A stretch of 64,000 nt of DNA from Nostoc cf. commune SO-36 (lineage in GTDB: Bacteria; Cyanobacteriota; Cyanobacteriia; Cyanobacteriales; Nostocaceae), in contig NZ_AP025732.1 in assembly GCF_023734775.1 (NCBI RefSeq), positions 2,982,501 to 3,046,500 of the forward strand. Direction: 5' to 3'. A program made the position numbers and the translations under genes. Shown here in pieces: positions 8,255 to 17,204 of this stretch (the first letter of the stretch is position 1; the number at the start of each line of letters is the position of its first letter). The notes beneath the pieces were generated by a model that worked only from the letters and a program-made list of their open reading frames with translations, was not told the origin of the DNA and made no database searches.

Positions 8255-8776
8255 ATGCCTTATACAATTCCTAACAACAGTTGCGTTGGATGTGACAACT
8301 GCCGCCCCCAATGTCCTACCGGTGCAATCAGAATAGAGGACAATGAATACTGGATTGATCCTGGTCTTTGTAATAATTGTGAGGGCTATTATTCAGAACC
8401 GCAATGTGTAATAGCTTGTCCAACTAATTCTCCGATTCCTTGGCAATCGAAAAAGGGGAGATGCAAAATAGAACCGAGAGATGCTAGCAGTTTAGACTTA
8501 TTTTCTAACGGCAAGAATAATCCATTTGCTTCTGCGATCGCAATTTGGGAAGCGTGTAATGTACTAGGGCAACGCACATCGCTACATTGGGAAACCGACG
8601 AAGACGGCTACATTAGTTACAGCCGACAAGTAAATCAAGGTAAGGGTGCGATCGCATTTCACATCCAAGATCCATTTAAAGTTAACGACAAAGCCACAGA
8701 TATAGCAGCAATTGAGGCGCTTGATATCAGAGCCGCTTGCATACATCTGATTTTGCAGCTTACGCTACAGCCTTAG
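8255..8776 (+). pseudogene. patB: PatB/CnfR, N-terminal fragment (ferredoxin domain)
   Basis: The first part of the nif/heterocyst activator PatB (CnfR) up to a frameshift. It carries two 4Fe-4S cluster motifs: CVGCDNCRPQCPTGAIRI, then CNNCEGYYSEPQCVIACP. The frame is open from 8183 (24 extra residues), but I prefer the ATG at 8255, which places the first Cys close to the N-terminus as usual for this family. After IRAACIHLI the frame shifts in a T run at 8751-8754, and the native continuation FAAYATALDQP is read in the next frame (next feature). One added T would restore a protein of about 530 residues spanning 8255-9849. Confidence 0.85.
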
Positions 8777-9849
8777 ATCAACCTTGGGAACAAGAATTTG
8801 CGATCGATGAGCGCCAAATCGAGAAATATTTGGGCATGGAGAAACGCAAAGACTTAAGCAAAGCTGCCAAGCTAGCTTTAATGAAAAATCTTGTCCAGCA
8901 AGCTTGCTCCCTGATTATCTCCATTGATTGGCCGCAACAAGGTCGAATTAACGGATTCTCTGTTACAAATAGCCGCTTATGGCACTTAATAGATATTCAG
9001 CACCACTTTCAAGAAGACAATCTTGGATGCAAATATCTGATTGGGCTAACTTTTAAAGTCAAAGCAGGTGTATGGGCGCAATATTTCTTAAACAAACAAG
9101 CATGTAAAGAGCGAACCGCATTCTATCAATACGGTAGTCTCCCTAAAACACTACTAACCACAGTTATGAGCATTTGGCAGCAACATGAAGGCGCAGTCCG
9201 ACTAATGCTGTGGTTGCTATTTAAAACCAAAATGGGCAAAGAACAACGCATTACTATTCCTACCTTGCTGCGTATTGCTTACGGTGAAGAAAAAGTCGCC
9301 CTTGCATCCAGACAACGAGAAGAACGCAAACGTCTGTTGCGAACCTTTGAAAGCGACTTAGAAATTCTCAATCACTATGGAATGAAACCACTTTTCGATC
9401 CAGTTACTTACCCACCAGAAATTCAACCTTTGTGGGCGAAATTAATCGATCTTCCCGAAGATCCAGATGAAGCATTAGAATTTTGGACTAACGACGGTGG
9501 TTCTGAAACTCGCCTCACAGATACAGGCCCCCGTGGTAAGTGGAATCTCTTAATGAATGCACGGATTTTAGCTTTTGAACTCCCACCAGAATGGGAACAA
9601 CAAATCTCAGAATCGGAAAAGAAGCAACGGCGAACTGCTAAAGCCAAAAGGAAACCCAAAGCTACAAACGATTTACTAGGTGAACAGATTTTGCAAGCGC
9701 GAAAAAATTTGAATCTCTCCCAAAGAGAATTAGCAAAACTCACAGGTAAAAGCCAAAGCTGGATTCGAGATATTGAAAATGGTCGGTTAAAAGCCAAATT
9801 AGAAGACCAAGTACTGTTACGAAAAGTCTTAAATATGACTTCTTCTTGA
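8737..9849 (+). pseudogene. patB: PatB/CnfR, C-terminal fragment (HTH domain)
   Basis: The remainder of PatB after the frameshift: a long middle region (from DFAAYATALDQPWEQEF), then a Lys/Arg-rich linker (EKKQRRTAKAKRKPK) and a C-terminal XRE-type helix-turn-helix (ILQARKNLNLSQRELAKLTG, SQSWIRDIENG). A ferredoxin-like N-terminus plus a C-terminal HTH is diagnostic of PatB/CnfR, which is needed for nif gene expression under low oxygen in heterocystous cyanobacteria. The listed start is only the first non-stop TTG and is not a real initiation site. Either the strain is impaired in nif activation or, more likely, one T is missing from the sequence. Confidence 0.88.
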
Positions 9850-9861
9850 TTCGGAATTTAA

Positions 9862-10027
9862 ACGCAGAGGAAAACGCAAAGGTACGCAGATATTTTGTTA
9901 CAAGTTTGTGCAGCATTATACTAAATAAAGTAAGACTCCGCGTACCTCTGCGCTTCCCTTTGCGTGACGGCAGTCGCTACAACGGGGGGAACCCCCGCAA
10001 CGCGCTGCCTCCCCTTTGCGTTTAAAA
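9862..10027. repeat. Composite dispersed repeat after patB
   Basis: Contains ACGCAGAGGAAAACGCAAAG and its inverted relative CCTCTGCGCTTCCCTTTGCGT about 90 bases later. A GACGGCAGTCGCTACAACGG block follows, with the inner hairpin GGGGGGAACCCCC. These are typical multi-copy intergenic elements of Nostoc-type genomes. The inverted arms could also terminate patB and the convergent gene. Confidence 0.75.
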
Positions 10028-10038
10028 ACTCTCCTCTT

Positions 10039-11016
10039 TTAAGTACTATAACTCATCACCTTGCTAGAACTAACCCAAAGACTACTTACAGCATATTTAG
10101 TAACTACCAACTCTCGTGTAGCATTGCATGAACTCTTCAGTTGTTGAGTCTTAGTTTCATCTCTCACAAGTTTAGCCTGGTAAGTATAGAGAGAACCAGA
10201 AGGTTGTTCAAAACTTAGCTCACCCAGAATAGTATTATTATCTAAACTTTGCTCCAAAATTTTGCCTGCAACTTTGTAATTAAACCAATCCCATCCATTA
10301 CAAAGCATTAGTTCTCTTTCCAAAACCTGAAGTGTAGCAGGCAGAATTCCCCAGCCTCGATAGACTTTATTTAAGCATTGAATATCACCAGTACGAGCCA
10401 AAATTGATCTAAATGAATCTATATCTATACGACCGTAATATCTTCCTTCTGGCAAGTCTATAATTGTTGGTGCAAAACGATGTCCGCCAAAATGCGATGA
10501 TTTCCAAATTCGCACATTATCCAAGCACAAATCAGCCTTTTTCGCTGTAACATTGAAGTAAAAAGGAGCGCCATATCTCGCGCAACACTTATCATGGCTA
10601 CCGTGGGTACAAACTAAAATATCTCTAGTTGTACTAGTTTCTACCTCAGAATTAGAACTGATACCCCATATCCATTTTTCAACAACTGCTGCTACTTGCT
10701 CAATATTTTCTAGCTTAAACTCTTGCTTGTGATATCCATTACTTAGCCCCTCTTGTTTTTGATAAATCAGAAGCGTGGTCTGATTTACTTTGTGTGATAA
10801 ATCATTAGCAATTAAAAGAAATCTAATTGGTAGTTTAGTACGCTTTACTTCCTCTACTAAAATCCTCAAATTCTGAGGCACCCATTTGGAATTAAGGGCT
10901 TCTGATGTCCAAGGTAAAGGACATTCAACTAAAATATAAGTTTGATAATTGGTGGCGCTACCAATAACATCTTCTCCTACTTGCCGTGAATCGTCAGAAC
11001 AAAAAAAAGTATTCAT
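10039..11016 (-). CDS. Sucrase/ferredoxin-like family protein
   Basis: A 325-residue protein with the thioredoxin-like ferredoxin fold of the 'sucrase/ferredoxin-like' family. Diagnostic parts are the N-terminal MNTFFCSDDSRQVGEDVIG, the central cluster segment CTHGSHDKCCARYGAPFYF and the conserved SSHFGGHRFAPTIIDLPEGR. The Cys residues and His pair are arranged as expected for a 2Fe-2S site. I start at the ATG at 11016 rather than the TTG 33 bases upstream, because family members begin MNTFFCS. Substrate and partners are not known for this family. It is convergent with patB and has a long gene-free region upstream. Confidence 0.85.
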   Translation of the reverse strand: MNTFFCSDDSRQVGEDVIGSATNYQTYILVECPLPWTSEALNSKWVPQNLRILVEEVKRTKLPIRFLLIANDLSHKVNQTTLLIYQKQEGLSNGYHKQEFKLENIEQVAAVVEKWIWGISSNSEVETSTTRDILVCTHGSHDKCCARYGAPFYFNVTAKKADLCLDNVRIWKSSHFGGHRFAPTIIDLPEGRYYGRIDIDSFRSILARTGDIQCLNKVYRGWGILPATLQVLERELMLCNGWDWFNYKVAGKILEQSLDNNTILGELSFEQPSGSLYTYQAKLVRDETKTQQLKSSCNATRELVVTKYAVSSLWVSSSKVMSYST

Positions 11017-12160
11017 CTCGCTGTACTCATTAGCGTATTTTATGGACAAAAGGTATTACCAAATACATTTGTGTTCTTCACTACAATATCCTTGGCTAAA
11101 GGAGATAAAAAAGAACAATATTCATTTCCCTATTAAAACTAGGTAGCCACTTTATAACATCATTAATGATCGAGGTCTTTCCGGTTAATAAATTCTCCAC
11201 AATAAAGATAAACAGTGTCAAGATAGATTTTTCCGTATGAGCGACGTTAATTTTGTATCTAGTTTTATTGTTATTTGGTATTTTATAAATTTTCACTTGC
11301 TGAAACTCGGTTTTTATGAACTTGCTTTCTTGAGTAAAATCAAATAAATTCAATCTTCTACATAGACGCGAACCTACTTGGAAAGTTACCAAGGATTAAC
11401 TTGCTGACAATATAAATGTAGCCAATACTACAACTAAAAATATAGCTGGCAATAAGATACTTGTTTAAAGTTTTGCTAAAGTTATTTATATAGTTAGTTA
11501 GTAGCAATCCTGTTTTTACATATAAAAATCTAGTTTGTTGTCTTTCTTTTGAAGAAGATATTCCTAAAGAGGGATGCGGAATCAGCCAATATAAGTTTAA
11601 GACGTTTCTCCCCTATCTGCTTTTAATAATCTATAAATTCATACATATTGCGAATAATTCTCAATTAAATTGGAAAAATAAAAACAACCCAATTAGGGGT
11701 AAATGCTTTAGTGATCCATATTTCATGCACGATAAGTTAATGTTGAAAACTAATGACCAATTATTAACAGTGTCACTGAAATCAACATTGACAAACTTGT
11801 TATTTACCTTCTTACCTAATTTAACTTCCTGAAGCTTATGTCAGAGTTTGATGATAGGCATCTAATTTGACTGTAACTGAACTCAATAATAAATGCAAGT
11901 ATTTGATAATCTTTATAGTTTCAATTAAGGTAAATGGGCATTTTATAGTAGATATACCTCACTTTTACAAGTATTGATTTTTTCAATACAATAGATAGAG
12001 TTTTGCAATTGTGACAAATTGTTGCCAGTAGGGTAATTCAAATATCTGTGGCTATGGCGATCGCATATTTTCACTTCCGTGCAGAATTGAATCATTTTTT
12101 ACCACGGCATCACAAACAGGTAAGAATATCTCATGTGTTTGAGGAAAAAGCCTTTATTAA
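11017..12160. other. Gene-poor AT-rich region
   Basis: About 1.1 kb with no convincing gene. One open frame (11096-11392, minus) has no recognisable domain and no ribosome binding site. The stretch is unusually AT-rich compared with its flanks and may contain promoters for the flanking genes or decayed sequence. Confidence 0.5.
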
Positions 12161-12343
12161 GCAATACGCTTGGGTTAAGGAAAATTGTAGGTTGGGTTAA
12201 GCAAAGCGCAACCCAACAAAGCCCCGAAAATGTTGGGTTTCGTTCCTCAAACGCCACGTGCTACAAGTCGGCATAGCCGCCCAACGCAGTGGCTCCCCAA
12301 CCTACACATTTCAAGGTTTTTGGCGCTAACCCAAGCGTATTGC
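12161..12343. repeat. Nested inverted-repeat (MITE-like) element
   Basis: Outer 17-bp perfect inverted arms GCAATACGCTTGGGTTA (12161-12177) and its complement (12327-12343). Inner arms GTAGGTTGGG and CCCAACCTAC lie inside, with a further hairpin GTTGGGTT...AACCCAAC within them. The 183-bp element encodes nothing and sits directly before a small gene. This structure is like a non-autonomous miniature element or a composite of dispersed repeats. Confidence 0.7.
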
Positions 12344-12355
12344 TCTATTAAGGAC

Positions 12356-12577
12356 ATGATTGAGTCGTTAGGTGTCCCTCATCCCGAAGTAGATAAGCAA
12401 TCCATTATTGAACAAGTGGGATGCCTACGGCGGCAAGCTACGCACATTGAGCAATTCCAGCGTTGCCAAGACTGCGTAGTTTACCGCCGTAGGTATCGCA
12501 TTTATTGGAAAGGTTCACACTATGAACGGTTACAACAATTTATTGACGAAGTGCTGGACTCAATAACAGGTAAGTAA
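12356..12577 (+). CDS. Small hypothetical protein (73 residues)
   Basis: Starts MIESLGVPHPEVDKQSIIEQ and is rich in Arg, Gln and aromatic residues (CQDCVVYRRRYRIYWKG). I chose the ATG at 12356 because AAGGA lies six bases upstream and the longer open frame runs into the MITE-like repeat. The CxxC pair (CQDC) could bind metal. The family is not recognised. The repeat immediately upstream may supply or disrupt its promoter. Confidence 0.55.
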   Translation: MIESLGVPHPEVDKQSIIEQVGCLRRQATHIEQFQRCQDCVVYRRRYRIYWKGSHYERLQQFIDEVLDSITGK

Positions 12578-12588
12578 GTCAATAATTA

Positions 12589-12819
12589 TCAATCCAATTG
12601 CAAGCTGCTTGCACCGGGAACGTTAGCAAAATCGCCAACATTTTCTGGGCTTTCCTCCTGGCGATTAAAAGCATTCTTAATGGGATCATCCTCGATCTGT
12701 CCGCTAACTTCTTCCTGCTCAAGGGGAGCTGCTTCTTTATCCTGATCGAGATTGATAGAGCGAGGAGGTTCTTTGGCGTGAGACAAATCAATAATTGGGT
12801 GTTGTTGCTCGGAACTCAT
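12589..12819 (-). CDS. Small acidic hypothetical protein (76 residues)
   Basis: Encodes a hydrophilic, acidic, probably disordered protein (MSSEQQHPIIDLSHAKEPPR ... SLQLD), rich in Glu, Asp, Gln and Pro. It is convergent with the preceding small gene, 11 bases apart. No domain or catalytic motif is seen. A real gene is plausible because the composition is biased and non-random, but the function is unknown. Confidence 0.5.
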   Translation of the reverse strand: MSSEQQHPIIDLSHAKEPPRSINLDQDKEAAPLEQEEVSGQIEDDPIKNAFNRQEESPENVGDFANVPGASSLQLD

Positions 12820-13059
12820 GAGTTTCTAAAGAATAATGTGGTTTTCTCTAGTGTTAAATGTATCTTGAGCGCAAACATCTTTCCTGAGAAAGATACTATC
12901 TTGTGTGATGGTATAAGAAAAGATGGGTGAATGACATCATTAATAGAACTTACATATTGACAAAAAACAATAAATGCAAAGAAAAGTGCAGAAAAAAACA
13001 GGCGGTCGGCTGCTGATGATAGATTTGCCCCTGCTCAAGACTAAATACATTGCTAAAAT

Positions 13060-13584
13060 TTAGGAATTATCGAAATTATCAGACAGCCATTTCACAAATA
13101 TCATAGCCTCTTGATATAAGTCATATACCTCTTTAGCTGTCTTATCAATTGTATAGTTTGCAAAGTTCTGATGAACTAGACAGTTCCTCATATTACCTAA
13201 CTCTAAAAAAGCTTTGAGCGCAATATCCAATTTGGGCTCTTTTTTTATTTTTTGTACTAATTGATTTTTAAAGTCCTCCCCAAACAATGCAAAAAATTTA
13301 TTTGCGTTTTTACCATCCCATTCAAAGTAAGTATGATATTGTCTTTCAATTACCTTCCGTTTAACTAAAGAAGTTATACACTTATCATTGCTAGTCTTAC
13401 GCTCAACAAAAGCCTGAACTATTTTACAAATCTCTTCCTCAAAAAAGCTTGCTGATGATAACAACAGAGATTTTTTAAAAGTTGCATCAAATTGACTAGC
13501 AAAAGATATTTCTTTTTGTTGGTTAAGATATTCTAGTAATTCTAAGTTATCTTTATATATGCGATCAACAATAGTCTCTCCCAT
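13060..13584 (-). CDS. HEPN-family protein (RiboL-PSP type), putative RNase
   Basis: A 174-residue all-alpha protein. It carries the HEPN hallmark Arg-x4-His in GNMRNCLVHQNF near residues 133-144, the catalytic signature of many HEPN ribonucleases. The N-terminal half (SLLLSSASFFEEEICKIVQAF) fits the RiboL-PSP-HEPN/MAE_28990 group often paired with DUF262 proteins. It lies six bases downstream of the DUF262 gene on the same strand, so the two are almost certainly translated from one mRNA. Such pairs are found in defence and toxin-antitoxin contexts. RNase activity is inferred from the motif, not shown. Confidence 0.75.
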   Translation of the reverse strand: MGETIVDRIYKDNLELLEYLNQQKEISFASQFDATFKKSLLLSSASFFEEEICKIVQAFVERKTSNDKCITSLVKRKVIERQYHTYFEWDGKNANKFFALFGEDFKNQLVQKIKKEPKLDIALKAFLELGNMRNCLVHQNFANYTIDKTAKEVYDLYQEAMIFVKWLSDNFDNS

Positions 13585-13590
13585 TTGATC

Positions 13591-14571
13591 TCAAGATAAT
13601 GTTTGCTCACATAAAATACTCATTGCCCTTTCTAGCCTTTTTTTGACATTTTCTTTACTTGTTGTTTGAGATTGGATAGCTGTTATAAATTCTCCATCAT
13701 TTTTCAGCGATTCAAGCTTTTCAGGATTTATCTTTCTTTCTACTAAGCGTTGTTCTTTAAATGCACTGCTACATTGAGCAAAAAACACAGCCTCAAACAT
13801 AGATATATTAAATTTCTTCGTTGTCTTTAGATAAAAAGCTTTTTCAGGTAAATTTGAACAGGTTAGTAAGAAAGAGTTAAATAAAGTTTCAAGATAATTT
13901 ATTTGTTCTTTACTTACTCTCTTACATTTTCGGGAAAAGTCATTAAGAAACTTAACCATTGAAGATTGATATCCTTCCCATTCCATTAATATTGCAAATC
14001 CTCTCAACAGGGTTTCAATATCTTTCATATTCAAGTCTGGTTCATTCACACCAATGATTTTACGCCACTCTGGAAGAGTATTTAGTTTATATAGCATTGT
14101 GTAAAAGTCCGAATAGTAAAGGCTCATTCGTATTTCTTGAGGCTTCAAATTGATACCACCAGAATTAAGCCTATTAAATATTTCGTATATACATGAGTCA
14201 TCATTTTCAGGAAAGTTTTGTTTAATAAAAACATTCCTAATAGTTCTTAAATCAAATGCAAATTTATATTCAGAAAGTGTAGAATAATTGAGTTTATTTA
14301 ATTTATTTGGTTGTTGAGGTGTATTTACAGGTAACTGTAGATTGAAACTCGTAAAATATTCATCATCATTAAGAACATTGTTAGGTATTTTCCCATTTTC
14401 TTCAAAAACTCTCCTTAGAAAATTCCTTTTATCTTTTTTCGGAAATCTTTGTTTTATAAAATAAAAAATGGACATGAGCCTCTGCTGTCCATCTATTACA
14501 AGAAAACTATTTCTTGACTCTTCATAGAGGAATATTTGTGGAATAGGTAAACCAATAATAATCGATTTCAA
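13591..14571 (-). pseudogene. DUF262 protein, main fragment
   Basis: The larger part of a DUF262 protein, the fold shared with the N-terminal nuclease/NTPase half of GmrSD type IV restriction enzymes. The family motif DGQQRLMSIFYF lies near residues 27-38, followed by FNRLNSGGINLKPQEIR. The listed start is a TTG in the middle of the domain. The native N-terminus is in another frame (next feature), with the shift at the T run 14566-14568: one base fewer would read LIESIIIGLPIPQIFL continuously. The joined gene would be about 400 residues. It forms an operon with the HEPN gene downstream. Confidence 0.8.
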
Positions 14572-14785
14572 TTAACTTTGAGGCTCGTTTTATATCCCAT
14601 ACATAGTTCCTCTGAAAGGCTGGTATCTTAATTGCACCAGACTCCATAAAGTCATACATTGTTCGAGTATTAAAATCATTAGGAGATGTTGTTATCTCAT
14701 ACTCATTTATAGTGTATGATTCCTCGTCTTGGGAGTCATCAGAAGATTCAAACCAGTTTAACGTAACTTCAGAATTTTCCTGCAT
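14522..14785 (-). pseudogene. DUF262 protein, N-terminal fragment
   Basis: An acidic leader, then the conserved DUF262 start IPAFQRNYVWDIKRASKLIE. After this the frame is lost and ends in IDYYWFTYSTNIPL, a frame-shifted reading of the SIIIGLPIP segment encoded by the previous feature. The start is ATG at 14785. The IS630 element begins about 80 bases upstream (14864) and is divergent, so it has probably replaced or separated the native promoter region. Confidence 0.8.
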
Positions 14786-14918
14786 CTGCTGCTTAAATAA
14801 ATTTATCGAGCTAGTTAAATTAACTGTATAAAATTACTAGCCTACACAAATAGGCTAAATATATACAGCGCTTCCGCCTGTTATAAGGTACACTAGGTTA
14901 AAATATAAATACTTTTAA

Positions 14919-15311
14919 ATGAAGTCATACTCTATCGAGCTTCGAGAAAAAATAGTTGCAGCACATATTCAAAAAAATATCTCAATCAGGAAAGTAGCTA
15001 ACATATTTTCTGTCTCAAAGAGTTTAGTGCAAAAGCTTGTAAAACAACAAAAACTTGAAGGAAATTTACAACCAAAGCCGCGAGGAAAACCACAATTTAG
15101 TCATCTGACAAATGCTGACATAGAGTTAAGAGAATTAGTTGAAGCACATCCAGATGCAACATTGATAGAGTTGTGTGAATTATTTGCAGACAAAACTGGT
15201 AATTGGGTAGGTCGAAGTGCAATGTGTCGTGCCTTACAAAAATTAGGATTAAATCGTAAAAAAAAACATTGCGGAGTAGTCAAGCAGCAACAGAAAGAGT
15301 TCAAAAACTAA
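14919..15311 (+). CDS. IS630 transposase, ORF A (HTH part)
   Basis: The 130-residue DNA-binding part of the transposase: a paired-type helix-turn-helix (YSIELREKIVAAHIQKN, SIRKVANIFSVSKSLVQKL) and a second helical domain (LCELFADKTGNWVGRSAMCR). It ends shortly after a run of nine A at 15257-15265 (LNRKKK), where the catalytic part continues in the -1 frame. This arrangement fits programmed -1 frameshifting, known in several IS630 elements. A homopolymer undercall would give the same picture. Confidence 0.88.
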   Translation: MKSYSIELREKIVAAHIQKNISIRKVANIFSVSKSLVQKLVKQQKLEGNLQPKPRGKPQFSHLTNADIELRELVEAHPDATLIELCELFADKTGNWVGRSAMCRALQKLGLNRKKKHCGVVKQQQKEFKN

Positions 15312-15865
15312 GAGTAGAATATTGGGAACAGGTCAGAGATATAGATCCAGATAACTTAGTATTCCTAGATGAGACAGGAGTTTTATTAGGTCTGGCAAGA
15401 ACTCATGCGCGTTCGCAACAAGGAACAAGAGCTTACGACCAAAAACCATTTTATAGAGGTGCAAAAGTCACAGTAATTGGAGCAATTAGTATTAAAAAAG
15501 TAGTGGCGTTAATGACGATGAATAACTCAATGGATAGCCAAGCATTTGATGTATTCATTGAGAAGTTTTTAGCGCCTAATTTATGGACAGGAGCAGTAGT
15601 CGTCATGGATAACTTACCTGCCCATAAACTAGCATCAATTGTACCAATGATTGAAGCTGTAGGTGCGAAAGTTATTTGTTTATCCTCATACTCTCCTGAT
15701 TTTAATCCAATCGAGTTATGGTGGTCAAAACTCAAATCTTTTTTACGCAGTTTTGCTCCAACTACAACAGAAATGGTTGATACAGTAATCTCAGTTGCAC
15801 TCGACTTAATGAATCCTCAACATTTAAAAAACTGGTTTACTAATTGTTGCTATTGTACCTCATAA
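15269..15865 (+). CDS. IS630 transposase, ORF B (DDE catalytic part)
   Basis: The 198-residue DDE/RNase H-like part. Catalytic acids are visible as Asp in VFLDETGVLLG, Asp in VVMDNLPAHK and Glu in SPDFNPIELWWSKLK. The last is the classical IS630 DDE signature. The stated start TTG is only the first available start; expression is expected through a -1 shift from ORF A at the A9 run. All three acids are present, so the element may still be active. Confidence 0.9.
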   Translation: MRSSQAATERVQKLRVEYWEQVRDIDPDNLVFLDETGVLLGLARTHARSQQGTRAYDQKPFYRGAKVTVIGAISIKKVVALMTMNNSMDSQAFDVFIEKFLAPNLWTGAVVVMDNLPAHKLASIVPMIEAVGAKVICLSSYSPDFNPIELWWSKLKSFLRSFAPTTTEMVDTVISVALDLMNPQHLKNWFTNCCYCTS

Positions 15866-16008
15866 CACCGGGAAGTGCTGTATAGCTCCAAACTTTTAGT
15901 CTGAGAGTATACAGGCTTCCACAAAAATTATAGTATACAATTATCTATTGTGGAAGTCACTAGGTTTACTTGTCTCAATTTTTGCTTTCGTTTCTTAGCT
16001 TGACCTTG

Positions 16009-17118
16009 CTAAGTCAAAACCAAATTATCCCGATGAATCACCGTTTCTGCACCGGCATATCCTAAAATTGTGGAAATTTCTCGTGAATGACGCCCACAAA
16101 TCTTTTGCAGTTCATTGCTGTTGTAATTCACAAGTCCCCTGGCAATTTCGTTACCGTTTGTGTCACACAATTGCACTGCATCTTGTGTGTCAAACTCTCC
16201 TTCTACTAGCTTAATTCCAGCAGCTAATAACGATTTACCCGCTAGAGAAACTGCCGCGATCGCACCTTCATCTAAATACAATTTACCCGCAGGTACAAGT
16301 CCGTAAGCTATCCAACGTTTACGCGCCGAAGTCGGTTCAGGTTGTGGTTCAAAATGTGTCCCAATCAGTTCACCTTGGATAATTTTTTCGATATTCCGGG
16401 GAAATCGCCCTTGGGTAATTACGGTACGGACTCCCGCAGCGATCGCAATCCTCGCAGCCGAAATTTTTGTCACCATCCCACCAGTACCCCACTGGGAACC
16501 TTGGGAACCTGTTTGTATTTGTAATTGAGCTAATTCTTTAATACTACTAACTAGAGAAATCGGTCGCGCATCTGGTACGGAACGCGGATCGGCTGAGTAC
16601 AACTTATCGACATCAGTAAGCAAAAATAGCCAATCTGCTTCTACTAGGCTGGCAACTAATGCCGAAAGGGTATCATTATCACCAAATTTTAGTTCGTCTA
16701 TGGCTACGGTATCATTTTCATTTACTATGGGGATCACTCCCAATCCCAGTAGTTCTTGAAAGGTGTTGTAGGCGTTGAGATAGCGGCTGCGCTGTACTAA
16801 ATCACTGCGTGTCAATAATACTTGAGCGATCGCTTGTTGCAGAGTAGTAAATAAATCATCGTATATCCGAATTAATCTGCCTTGTCCAACTGCTGCTACT
16901 GCCTGTTTGAGTGCGATCGCTTTGGGACGTTCAGTTAAACCCAATCGCGCACAACCCACCCCCACAGCACCAGAAGAAACCAAAATTACCCGATGTCCTT
17001 GGTGTCTTAAATGGCAAAGTGTCTCCGCCAAAGTAGCGATGGTGGAAAGTGCTAATTGTCCCGTTTCTGGTTGAGTTAGGCTAGAAGTACCGATCTTGAC
17101 AACAATTGTGAGTGGCAT
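16009..17118 (-). CDS. proB: Glutamate 5-kinase
   Basis: A 369-residue enzyme that phosphorylates glutamate in the first step of proline synthesis. The amino-acid kinase domain fills residues 1-260 ([11 protein letters not shown] at the start, [50 protein letters not shown]). A C-terminal PUA domain follows ([20 protein letters not shown]). Length and domain order are normal for ProB. It is transcribed on the minus strand, 86 bases after the broken NTPase fusion gene, and is probably independent of it. Confidence 0.97.
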   Translation of the reverse strand: MPLTIVVKIGTSSLTQPETGQLALSTIATLAETLCHLRHQGHRVILVSSGAVGVGCARLGLTERPKAIALKQAVAAVGQGRLIRIYDDLFTTLQQAIAQVLLTRSDLVQRSRYLNAYNTFQELLGLGVIPIVNENDTVAIDELKFGDNDTLSALVASLVEADWLFLLTDVDKLYSADPRSVPDARPISLVSSIKELAQLQIQTGSQGSQWGTGGMVTKISAARIAIAAGVRTVITQGRFPRNIEKIIQGELIGTHFEPQPEPTSARKRWIAYGLVPAGKLYLDEGAIAAVSLAGKSLLAAGIKLVEGEFDTQDAVQLCDTNGNEIARGLVNYNSNELQKICGRHSREISTILGYAGAETVIHRDNLVLT

Positions 17119-17204
17119 CTAAAAAGTTAGGAGTTAGGAGTCATTTAATTTTAGATTTTAGATTTTTTCTTCAATCCAAAATCCAAAATTGCGATCATAA
17201 CTCA

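Larger units (their letters stand above)
14864..15882 (+). mobile_element. IS630-family insertion sequence, complete
   Basis: An element of about 1.02 kb with imperfect terminal inverted repeats of about 30 bp. The left end reads TACAGCGCTTCCGCCTGTTA and the right end, in reverse, TACAGCACTTCCCGGTGTTA. The match continues through AGGTACA. Both ends abut a TA (14862-14863 and 15883-15884), the target duplication expected for IS630/Tc1-mariner elements. Two overlapping frames encode the transposase and are joined by a run of nine A. Confidence 0.92.

Noticed and set aside
11096..11392. 98-residue minus-strand frame in the AT-rich gap
   Set aside because: No domain, no ribosome binding site and AT-biased composition expected by chance.
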